Source: Barthelona sp. PCE (taxonomy: Eukaryota; Metamonada: BaSk clade). From it: a stretch of DNA of 64,000 nucleotides. The stretch lies in contig JAUFOR010000008.1 of the NCBI GenBank assembly GCA_040285745.1, forward strand, positions 1,922,001 through 1,986,000, given 5' to 3'. The translations under genes were made by a program, and so were the position numbers. Shown here piece by piece: positions 28,119 through 36,541 of this stretch; the first letter of the stretch is position 1; each line of letters begins with the position of its first letter. A model generated the notes under the pieces. That model ran no database searches. It worked only from the letters and a program-made list of their open reading frames with translations, and was not told the origin of the DNA.

Positions 28119-29375
28119 ATGCCAAAACAACCCGTTAATGACGCCGAAAACATGGACGCTACAGATCAGGAATGTATAAGCAGTTTTTTAAGTCCTGGCT
28201 CAAAATTTGAGTCTTTGAAAGATGCAGCAAAGTATTGGAGCTATTTTATGGATTTCCGCGAAACGTACAACAACAATGTTGCACCTCACGTTCGCGTTGG
28301 ATCATTGGTATGGGTGGGATATATCAAAGAGATCCTAACAAGCAAGTATGCAAACAAAATCAAAGAATATGAAAAAGAGTTTTCCGCTCCTTATTTAGCA
28401 GACTACAGCGCACCTACTTACGTAGAATGGTTGAAAATTAGTAGGTCCGTTCATCTTTCAAGTCACATATACAATACTGACGATCATCACTGCCCACTCA
28501 CTCTTCTCAAGGTGGGTGCTAACGACCGTTTTCAACCAAAATTTTGGTTCGGTAAGCTCAGCGACACAACATACTACTTGACAATCCGAGGTACATTCTC
28601 TCTTGGTGATGTTTTAAGTGATGCTGCATGCGATTTGATGACTTTCCCTGTGACAACACCCAGTCACGGTGAGGTTCATTGTGTTGCCCCTCTTGGATTC
28701 GCACGCTCTGTTCTATATCTTCTGGATATATTAGGTGAGGAGATCTATAATATTCAGTCGAACGGGTACCACTTAACAATCACTGGACATTCACTTGGCG
28801 GTGCAGTATCGGGTCTTATGGGCTGCGTTTTGTATGCCAGGGGGTTCCCGAAGGAGCTGTTAGACGTGCATAGTTATGCTCCAGCTCCTTATCTATCAAT
28901 ATCAGCGCATCAGATTTTCAGAGACGTCTCCTTCGGTGTCCGTCATTTTGTCAATCGCAGAGATGCAGTTTGTTCTTTATCACGTGCATCATTGGTTTGT
29001 TTCCTCAAGAACCTCAGCAGCAGCGGCCATTTTAAAAGTTATGATTTATTTGCAGACTTTGCGCAGATGGACGTATTCATCCCAGGTGCCATAATACATA
29101 TTGAGGCGGTGGTTAACGATAATTTCATCAATCGTCTTTATTTGAATGTCGATAATACCGTATTTAGCATGACCATCCGTGAGTCTGGTTATTTTTCCAA
29201 TTTTTCCAATGAATTGTTCCGGTTCACTGATCATCTTTACACTTCGTATGATAAGTACATTCAAAAGTACGTTAAGCAGCTTTCACAGTCAATTGTCGGC
29301 GTTCCCGAGTTCACAGGCCCCGTGTTCATTAAAGAAGCATCTGCTCCAACCTTGCAGTTGAACGATGGGTCATAA
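28119..29375 (+). CDS. Class 3 lipase (diacylglycerol lipase-like)
   Basis: 418 aa alpha/beta hydrolase. The nucleophile elbow is TITGHSLGGA with Ser225; IRGTFSLGD at 157-165 gives the oxyanion strand of class 3 lipases. Asp282 in NRRDAVC and His328 in AIIHIEA are likely triad partners. DLMTFPV before the elbow matches the usual lid-adjacent segment. There is no signal peptide or clear membrane anchor, so it is probably cytosolic or membrane-associated, acting on mono/diacylglycerol or phospholipid; the exact substrate is not readable. Confidence 0.92.
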   Translation: MPKQPVNDAENMDATDQECISSFLSPGSKFESLKDAAKYWSYFMDFRETYNNNVAPHVRVGSLVWVGYIKEILTSKYANKIKEYEKEFSAPYLADYSAPTYVEWLKISRSVHLSSHIYNTDDHHCPLTLLKVGANDRFQPKFWFGKLSDTTYYLTIRGTFSLGDVLSDAACDLMTFPVTTPSHGEVHCVAPLGFARSVLYLLDILGEEIYNIQSNGYHLTITGHSLGGAVSGLMGCVLYARGFPKELLDVHSYAPAPYLSISAHQIFRDVSFGVRHFVNRRDAVCSLSRASLVCFLKNLSSSGHFKSYDLFADFAQMDVFIPGAIIHIEAVVNDNFINRLYLNVDNTVFSMTIRESGYFSNFSNELFRFTDHLYTSYDKYIQKYVKQLSQSIVGVPEFTGPVFIKEASAPTLQLNDGS

Positions 29376-29625
29376 TTTGTTAATAGATTTATTCATGTAA
29401 ATAATACATAAGTTTGTAAGATAATGTCGATGTATCATTTTCCTGTGGATTTTTTTTTGTAAGGGATGAACAGGGTTTAGCTCTTTGTTTCAAAATGCTA
29501 TTTATTCAATTTGGAAACTAACCAAGGGAAATAAACACCAATGAGACCAATTGGAACATTGAGTTCAGCATTATCGTGTTTTTCGTTTTCATTCCTTTTT
29601 CGTACCTTTTGGGGCAACAACATCA
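29376..29625. other. Intergenic spacer after the lipase
   Basis: 250 bp, T-rich. It holds an ACTAACCAAG near 29515 that resembles a branch point plus 3' splice site, but no convincing 5' splice site or upstream exon, so I do not call an intron. Confidence 0.3.
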
Positions 29626-30594
29626 ATGAGCTTTCTGCAGGAATGCGACTACAGAGGCTTGCTTCACACTGAAGATTATTCTAATCCTACATCTGCTGTA
29701 GATATGCTAAAATATTTTTATAATTCAACGTTTGCATCAAAAACTGATGATGAAATGCATTACGATAACATCACAGAGCTGTTTCTCAACAAGCAGCAGC
29801 TACCTCCAAATCTTTCCAGCAACCATTTAAGGGAATGGGGATTAAATCCTTATAATATAGGTAAGAGGATGGCTGCAGTGATGTATTCTATCCCAGAAAT
29901 ACCATGCATTGATTCTGTGGTTTGTTTCCGCATGCGGCAGTTTTTAATTGACGTTTTCCCATACATCGACAGAATATCTGGGAAAATGACCAGTTTAGGT
30001 GATGAGAAGAAGTGTTTTGTCAATGATGCATCAGGTGTTTTAGAAGAGTGTTTTCAGGATACACTAAGAAGGTATATTAAAGAGATTCCAATCATCATTC
30101 ACTTTTTTTCGAAGGGACGCCATTTCTATCACGAACGCCTTGTGTACAACGCGCAGATGATTGTGGGTGTGTTCTCTTTCTTCGCTTACGTGAAACAGAA
30201 TGCCATGTTAGTTAATCTAATAAGGGAAACGTTCAAGATTGATACAACTCCGATTGCTGAGGCAACGTTCGATGAGCAGATGCATATTATACAGAACTCC
30301 TTTGCTGAGCAGACAGGGGTGGTTGTTAACTTTGATCAGAACAACTGGTTATCTTCCTTGGCAACTTTTTATGGACATCAGGAGGGGGAGAACCGCAGCG
30401 TCAATGTGATGGGCATGTGCATGGATATATTGCGATTCACAGACTGCAGTGATGCTCTCATCATTCAACGTTTCGGATGTATAGTCAATACTATTGTCCC
30501 AACATATTCTCTTGGAGATATGGTCAGGAGCAGGCTGTCAACGGTATCAAACAGGCTTTCCAAGGTACTAGATTCAGTTAAAAATGGTAAGTGA
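29626..30594 (+). CDS. Unknown soluble protein, possibly continuing through a 3' intron
   Basis: 322 aa if unspliced, starting MSFLQECDYRGLL one base after a TCA. Mixed alpha-helical, with no signal peptide or membrane segment and no recognised domain. HLREWGLNPYNIGKRMAAVM and SLGDMVRSRLSTVSNRLSKVL look like helices; the latter is amphipathic at the C-terminus. The last sense codons and stop coincide with a consensus 5' splice site (G/GTAAGT at 30587). Splicing to 30760 would replace the final residues by a 55-residue basic tail and give about 375 aa. Confidence 0.75.
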   Translation: MSFLQECDYRGLLHTEDYSNPTSAVDMLKYFYNSTFASKTDDEMHYDNITELFLNKQQLPPNLSSNHLREWGLNPYNIGKRMAAVMYSIPEIPCIDSVVCFRMRQFLIDVFPYIDRISGKMTSLGDEKKCFVNDASGVLEECFQDTLRRYIKEIPIIIHFFSKGRHFYHERLVYNAQMIVGVFSFFAYVKQNAMLVNLIRETFKIDTTPIAEATFDEQMHIIQNSFAEQTGVVVNFDQNNWLSSLATFYGHQEGENRSVNVMGMCMDILRFTDCSDALIIQRFGCIVNTIVPTYSLGDMVRSRLSTVSNRLSKVLDSVKNGK

Positions 30595-30759
30595 TTGTTT
30601 TTCGGCACAATTTCAGATTTTTTCTTTCAGTTTTGTTCCACAGCTCTGTTTATTTGAGCAGATTATCACCATGAGATGGTTTAAGCACTTCCTGGACAGT
30701 ACAAAGAGGCTTATAGTAAAGAATAGTTGCGTATACTCAGTAGATAATAGCTAACTGAG
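30587..30759 (+). other. Candidate 3'-terminal spliceosomal intron
   Basis: GTAAGT at 30587 and CTAACTGAG ending at 30759, like the firm PP1 intron (CTAACCTTTAG). Joining 30586 to 30760 keeps the frame open through 30924-30926 (TGA), adding a tail rich in Lys/Arg. Supported only by motif resemblance and an open exon 2 of 55 codons. Confidence 0.4.
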
Positions 30760-30926
30760 AAAAATTCTTTTTGCGTATGAATGAAAAGAATTTATTCTTA
30801 TTCAGTGTGTCAATATATCAATATATGTCCATGTTTAGGTTGCGGAGTGGAAAAAAACGTGCTATAAACAACCAGGGGAAAAAACCATCACAAGCTTTCA
30901 CAGAACGAATAGTTTTGTACTCTTGA

Positions 30927-31164
30927 GCAGTACTAAAATCATTCTTGCAGAGCATTGCACCAATGGAAATTGTATTAACCACTGTAGCCTTGTCTAATTT
31001 TTTCTACCCATTTCGGCGCCCGCGACACTCTCTTTGTCACGCCCCGAGCCCTAGATCGTACTAAACTCGTGTAGAACCATATTTTTTGTACTTATATATA
31101 TACATTTTCCATCTTGATTTTTTTCTTGCACTCTTGTTAACTATTCACTTTATACACAACCAAA
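30927..31164. other. Spacer with GC-rich block and TATA-like promoter
   Basis: From 31014 to about 31057 the composition changes abruptly to GC-rich, including GGCGCC and a potential stem (GCG-ACA pairing with TGT-CGC with a bulge). It codes for nothing I recognise. About 35 bp downstream at 31093-31102 is a TATATATA-like element. A TCA at 31145-31147 lies 17 bases before the ATG at 31165 and could be the initiator of the next gene. Confidence 0.45.
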
Positions 31165-32670
31165 ATGAACCCCTTTCTTGACATGATTTATAAAAGACCA
31201 ACCATAGACCCCTATACATACAGCGATTTATCCCTTAATGTTAAACTCGCCATATGTTACGAAATGGTTCCTTTCAATGGAGAGGTGCTCACACTTCCGA
31301 ACGTATCGGACGCCACGCCCATCCGTACAGAGGGTCTAAGTTTGTCTTTACGCTCACCCAGAATTAAACTTCAGGATTTACATAGGAGTGTGATGAACAA
31401 ATGTTACAACATTCAAAAGAGGCGTAGTATTCCATGCTGTCTTTATCTTCGTTCCACCATGCTTCCACAGTTCCATCTTGCATGTGATTTTGGTGACGGC
31501 ATAGAGATGCTCACACCAATCGAGGATGAGCATGATTATCGCTTGTTTTTAGCGGAATCCTTCCAAAAGTTCTTTGAAGAGAGCGGGACAGTTCTTCCAA
31601 ACCCCCTCACATTATATGGTCAAGTTTACTTTGTGCCGGCATATTGTCAGACACAGGAACACAAAGATATCGTCATCCAGTCGTTGAAGTATACCAATGA
31701 CCTTATACAGCAGAACTATCAGAACTATGTGCAGAATATTTCGATTGATCCGAAAATTGAAGTTCTCAGTTACCCTGATCCGCCTGGTGTTGAATTGCCT
31801 GTCCCGTTGAACATAGATGATATCTGCGAAGAGTATCATAGACCAAAGGAGGAGGAGGATAAGCGAATCCCAACACCGGTTAGCGGCACAGCACCGAGCA
31901 ATGTACCAGTCCCAATTACACCAAGAAGTCACACACCGTTAGCCGTTGGGTACCCACAAAACACAGTGAAAGCAGGTGGGTTGATGCCTCCTCTGCATGA
32001 TACACCAATTCCAGTCTTTAAGCTTAGTGAAACTCCTACCATAGCGAATGCTATTCTGAGCAAGAAAAGGAAAGCCCCAGGCAGCATTATGAGGGAAGCA
32101 CAGACGCCACCAATTATAACAGCGCGTAGAAGCCCACCGCTGAAAGTGCAGAAGACGAGTACGCCAACGCTTGATATACTAGACACTCCAAAGGTACGTG
32201 TCAAGCAAGAGTCTATGTTGGACAGGTGCAGAAAGATTGTTAAGTTTGTAACAGGCTTTAATAAGTTAGCTCGTGAGGTTGAAGACAATGTTATTATTCC
32301 TACGGTACCTTCTTTTCCGGTTTCTATCCATTCAGTACCAGTTCCTGCAATCTCTTCACTCCCTGTTAACGATTTTGTAGTTCCTATGCGAATGCCAGCT
32401 GCAAAATCGAAAGAGCCGGCCGGTTTCAGTAAGGACTATACAGTTCATGTTCCAATCTTATCTCCTGCACTCACACAACACAGGGTACAGGACAACGCTC
32501 ATTATGATGAGAGCCACCTTTCTTCGTTCTTGCAAGACGAGCTTCGAATGGATGGATTGATTGACCCTATAGCAGTTTCTTCACCAGCTTTAGGGGTTAT
32601 GATGCGTGATGCAAACATCGTGAGTCCACCACCTACACACACACCGTCTATTACACCTCCACCTTATTAA
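31165..32670 (+). CDS. Proline-rich, probably nuclear protein, unknown
   Basis: 501 aa. Residues 1-200 appear folded (KLAICYEMVPFNGEVLTLP, CCLYLRSTML, LTLYGQVYFVPAY). The remainder is disordered and Pro/Ser/Thr-rich with many T-P and S-P sites. It includes a basic cluster SKKRKAPG (about 298-305) that fits a nuclear localisation signal, and ends SPPPTHTPSITPPPY. A chromatin or transcription role is possible from composition only; no family is recognised. Confidence 0.78.
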   Translation: MNPFLDMIYKRPTIDPYTYSDLSLNVKLAICYEMVPFNGEVLTLPNVSDATPIRTEGLSLSLRSPRIKLQDLHRSVMNKCYNIQKRRSIPCCLYLRSTMLPQFHLACDFGDGIEMLTPIEDEHDYRLFLAESFQKFFEESGTVLPNPLTLYGQVYFVPAYCQTQEHKDIVIQSLKYTNDLIQQNYQNYVQNISIDPKIEVLSYPDPPGVELPVPLNIDDICEEYHRPKEEEDKRIPTPVSGTAPSNVPVPITPRSHTPLAVGYPQNTVKAGGLMPPLHDTPIPVFKLSETPTIANAILSKKRKAPGSIMREAQTPPIITARRSPPLKVQKTSTPTLDILDTPKVRVKQESMLDRCRKIVKFVTGFNKLAREVEDNVIIPTVPSFPVSIHSVPVPAISSLPVNDFVVPMRMPAAKSKEPAGFSKDYTVHVPILSPALTQHRVQDNAHYDESHLSSFLQDELRMDGLIDPIAVSSPALGVMMRDANIVSPPPTHTPSITPPPY

Positions 32671-32955
32671 TGAGAAGATTTTATGTTTTATATTTTCTTA
32701 GTAAATGTAGTTCTCTTGTTTGTACAATGAATAATCATTATGTGTCAGGGATAAGCTATTGTTGAAGCTTTAAAGGCTGTATTATGGAAAAATATTTGCC
32801 TGATGAAAGTTTTAATTGATTACTTTTTATGTTTGATGTAATTTAGTCCAATAAACTGTTTACTTTTTTGTTAAAACACAGCATTACCGCTTGAAAATCG
32901 ATGAACTGCATGACCTTATGCATACCACATTTTCCACCTTTTCATATTACGAGCG

Positions 32956-34042
32956 ATGCACTTAAACCTTGACTCATTGATTGAAAGGCTGATATCTGTG
33001 CGCAATCGAAGCAATCGTCAATCAATCGTTCCTATTTCAGAAAGTGAGATTCTTTCGCTGATCAAGAAGGCTACAGAAGTCCTCAAAGAGCAGCCAGTAT
33101 GCCTTGAACTAAGACCACCGTTGAAAATATGCGGTATGAAGATATTCTATATGTTCAAAGTTTTATATAGAGTTTTCATGTATAGTAACAACATGGAAGT
33201 GTATAAATCAGGATATATAGCACATGCAACAAGGACACTAACCTTTAGGTGATATTCACGGACAGTTTTTAGATTTATTGCGCCTGTTTCAACATGGCGG
33301 TTTCCCTCCAGATGCCAATTATCTTTTCTTGGGCGATTACGTCGATAGGGGACCTCAAAGTGTAGAAACACTTTGCCTGCTACTTGCTTACAAAGTTTTA
33401 TATAAGTCAAACTTCTTTTTGTTGCGCGGAAATCATGAATCACGCTCTATCAGCAGAGTTTATGGGTTTTATGATGAATTAAAGAGACGTTTCGTAAATG
33501 GACACAAGCTTTGGGAAGAATTTTGCTCATTATTTGAATGGTTACCTATTTCAGCAATTGTGGCTGATCGTATTCTCTGCATTCACGGTGGTATTTCACC
33601 TCATCTGCACACTCTTGATGACTTACGTGCTATAAGGAGACCTACTGAACTTCCCGAAGAAGGACTCCTTTGTGATTTGCTTTGGAGTGATCCAGACAGC
33701 ATAGTTTCGGGCTATGGACCAAACGATAGAGGTGTGTCTGTAACATTTAGTGAGGATGAAGTTAAGAAGTTGCTGAAGAATAATGATCTTGATCTCCTTG
33801 TTAGAGCACATCAAGTTGTTGATAATGGATTTGAGTTTTTCGCTGATAGATCATTAGTAACAGTATTTTCAGCTCCTAATTATTGTGGTGAACATAATAA
33901 TTTTGGTGCTTTATTATCTTGTGATGAATTATTAACCATTTCGTTCCAAGTGTTACGTCCAAGGACAAGAAAGAACACAGCCACATATTATACAGGTAAT
34001 AGACCAGCCACACCTCCTAGAAATTCAAAAGGACTGCGATAA
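32956..34042 (+). CDS. Serine/threonine protein phosphatase PP1 catalytic subunit (spliced)
   Basis: The coding sequence joins 32956-33133 and 33249-34042, giving 323 aa. The splice restores LKICG-DIHGQ, the first metal-binding motif. Other PPP motifs are GDYVDRG, RGNHE, HGG and [10 protein letters not shown]1 rather than PP2A is indicated by [34 protein letters not shown] and [14 protein letters not shown]. The C-terminus is short and Thr/Pro-rich ([12 protein letters not shown]), including a TPPR-like site akin to the inhibitory TPPR of animal PP1. It should act as a broad-specificity holoenzyme catalytic subunit. ACCTTTTCA lies 12 bases before the ATG. Confidence 0.95.
33134..33248 (+). 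other. Spliceosomal intron in the PP1 gene
   Basis: 115 nt with 5' GTATGA and 3' ACACTAACCTTTAG. The branch-like CTAAC lies only six bases before the AG end. Removing it restores an unbroken PP1 protein across GDxHG; without removal the motif is split and replaced by an unrelated Tyr/Phe-rich sequence. Phase 1. Confidence 0.93.
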
Positions 34043-34178
34043 AGCAAAAAAGTAAAATTAGATAATATTTGGAATATTTTGTTGCTTTCTTATGGATCTT
34101 TATGCTTCTTTTACCTTTCTAGTCATATAGAAAGAACTTTTTACTTGTTTTCCCGTTTCCCACTATTTTCAGTTTTAT

Positions 34179-36521
34179 ATGACTCTATATCCATCTTTCA
34201 GACTCAATCTTGATTCCAAGATCCCTGCAGAACTAGTGGTTCTTGGTAGGTTCACAGGCGACGCGGATAATCAGAATATCGCGTTTGGAACTGTAACGGG
34301 CAAAGTATTTATTTTCAATCCTCAGGGTAGCGTCGGCGAATCCACGGACAGCGAACCGCAGAAACAGTGTTTGAACATAAATAGAGAAATAATTTTTCTC
34401 GACAAATGCGCTTCTGAGGACCATACTCGTGACTATCTCGTTATCGGAACAACCACCACGATTCGTATATATGATGCATATGATAATCGTGACATATGTT
34501 ATATCGATGTTGAAGATGGTGTTCGTAGTTTCACCGTTGCTTCTTTAATAGATGATTCTCCTGAGATCAAGCACCTTATCGTGGGTACAACAGGATCTGT
34601 CTATATCTATGATTTTGAAGGAAATGAGATTGGGTGGATCGTTGTTGGCGTTCCTGTATCTTATGTTGGTGTCACTGGTGGTTTTGATACTGTTCCAGTT
34701 TTGGATATCCGCGCAAACCTGAGCAGCGAGAGTCTCACAAGTTCAAAACACGGTCAGCTACTGGTAGCTTCCGAAGACAAAACATTTGTTGTATATAAGG
34801 CTACATATGAGGATGAAAACTTTACCTTTAAGGTTGAACACCGCATGACGCTTCAATCACATGTCATTGATTGTCAACCAATATACGGTACAGATCATCT
34901 CTTGGTGGGGTTGAACAACAATACTGTTCAACTAGTAACGTTTTCGGGTGAGGCTGTATGGGTACGTCGTAGTCTCAGTGGGATACGTCGCGTCCTCGTA
35001 ACTGACATAATGGGCGAACAGTACCTGATGGCTGTTATTCGAGTTACCGGTGATATCGAACTTGTTTACCCTAAAGATGGAGAGGTGCTCTTAACAATAG
35101 AGACAGGTGCGATTTCAGGCGCAATGAACGCCCAATTTAATGGCAAGAATGCGCTTGTTGTTGTGCAGAATTCTGGAACCCTAATGGGCTATTATTCAAA
35201 TGAGCAAAATCTTGAACTACTATCTCCAGATATCGTTGTGTACTTTGACAGCTCATCGCTGGGTGAGACACGCCGCATTGCTGCCAATATTGCCCAGGTG
35301 GCTGATCTGGAGCAGACTAGAAATGATCTCGAGGCACGTCTGCGAACACTCGAAAATAATATCCGCGTCGCAAAAGTCGAACGTGGTCTGGACGTTCCAA
35401 TTGATACAGTTATTACGCTCGATGTGATATTTAATGATGAAACGAACGAGCTTGGGATTGAAATCATTTGTAATTATGAGCATGTCTCGATCAGTGATGT
35501 TGTGATTTTTTCGAAGAAGTTGTTCCCCAACATGTCACATTTGGTAACATTCCAAGAGAAGAAGAATATAGTCTTTGTCCCGATTAAAAAGGTGCCCGCT
35601 GAGAGGATTGCACTATCCCTTGACGTATACCTACAGGGTTCCTCAAGTCCAGATGCTTGTCGTGTTTTACGTACAGCAACTGAACTGTCAGAGCTGTCAT
35701 TCCTACGACCAATCTCTATCACCAGCAGTTCACGTAAATCTGAGAGTTTTATGTCCTTTTCTGTATCTGAACGGTTCACACGTATTGTCGTGCAGATTAG
35801 GGAGTTTTTCTGTGTGCAGAATCTCCCCTTCACCAGCAATATATCGAGTGAGGCAAAGAACTTTATGCAATTGAGTGCAGCAGGTAATGCACTACACAAA
35901 TCTGGAATCAGTTCTGTTGAAATGGCATTTTTGAACATGAATGAAGATATGGAGATTATATACTTGCAAATCATTGATTTAGAACGAGAACCAAACAGTG
36001 TAGCATCATCTGGTACTCAGATCATAATCCACACTGAATCTATGTCATTTGCCTTTGATTTTGTTCAGCTTATCCGTGAGTTTTGTCCTATTATTGAGAA
36101 TACTTTGCTGAATTTCCCTCTTCGGGTTGAAAAGTCGAGCGAGTTGGCTTATGAGATTGCTAGGCTCAATCAATCAAAGATTGCACACAGCGCAGAGATA
36201 CAAGATAAGTTGGCAGAAGTTAAAATGGCGTTTTTGGGAATGGAAAATTCAAAAATTATTAGCAGCTACTCAAAAATGTCTGAGCAGGTAACACTCTTGA
36301 AGGGTTCATCTGAAGCATTGTTCCACGATCACAATCATAGATTGAAACAACACGAACAGTTAGTTTCGACGTTAAGGGAATTGAACGGCATAATTTTTGA
36401 ATTTGCTAACTTGTTGCCTGAAGACGAAAAGCAACAGTTTGTACGATTATCACACAAGTTGTTCGCCAGCAACAAGGTGCTTAAGATTCCAAAGTTATTA
36501 GGAAGTCTTTGTGAAGAGTAA
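34179..36521 (+). CDS. BBS2: BBSome subunit BBS2
   Basis: 780 aa, close to the family's usual ~720. The N-terminus aligns with BBS2 (F-x-L-x-L-x-x-KI, GRFTGD, GTVTGKVFIFNPQG). Residues about 1-340 form the beta-propeller with characteristic YLVIGTTTTIRIYDAYDN, EDGVRSF and LLVASEDKTFVVYK strands. A short coiled coil follows at about 370-405 (QVADLEQTRNDLEARLRTLE), then a gamma-adaptin-ear-like beta domain and helical C-terminus with coiled coil near 660-740. BBS2 is part of the octameric coat that carries membrane proteins in cilia, recruited by ARL6, which is also encoded in this window (43770-44318). This is strong evidence for a flagellated organism. Confidence 0.9.
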   Translation: MTLYPSFRLNLDSKIPAELVVLGRFTGDADNQNIAFGTVTGKVFIFNPQGSVGESTDSEPQKQCLNINREIIFLDKCASEDHTRDYLVIGTTTTIRIYDAYDNRDICYIDVEDGVRSFTVASLIDDSPEIKHLIVGTTGSVYIYDFEGNEIGWIVVGVPVSYVGVTGGFDTVPVLDIRANLSSESLTSSKHGQLLVASEDKTFVVYKATYEDENFTFKVEHRMTLQSHVIDCQPIYGTDHLLVGLNNNTVQLVTFSGEAVWVRRSLSGIRRVLVTDIMGEQYLMAVIRVTGDIELVYPKDGEVLLTIETGAISGAMNAQFNGKNALVVVQNSGTLMGYYSNEQNLELLSPDIVVYFDSSSLGETRRIAANIAQVADLEQTRNDLEARLRTLENNIRVAKVERGLDVPIDTVITLDVIFNDETNELGIEIICNYEHVSISDVVIFSKKLFPNMSHLVTFQEKKNIVFVPIKKVPAERIALSLDVYLQGSSSPDACRVLRTATELSELSFLRPISITSSSRKSESFMSFSVSERFTRIVVQIREFFCVQNLPFTSNISSEAKNFMQLSAAGNALHKSGISSVEMAFLNMNEDMEIIYLQIIDLEREPNSVASSGTQIIIHTESMSFAFDFVQLIREFCPIIENTLLNFPLRVEKSSELAYEIARLNQSKIAHSAEIQDKLAEVKMAFLGMENSKIISSYSKMSEQVTLLKGSSEALFHDHNHRLKQHEQLVSTLRELNGIIFEFANLLPEDEKQQFVRLSHKLFASNKVLKIPKLLGSLCEE

Positions 36522-36541
36522 AGAAAGAAAAAAATAGAAAT

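Noticed and set aside
29510-29525. ACTAACCAAG, a possible 3' splice site upstream of 29626
   Set aside because: No plausible 5' splice site or upstream coding exon; the downstream gene already begins with a good ATG.
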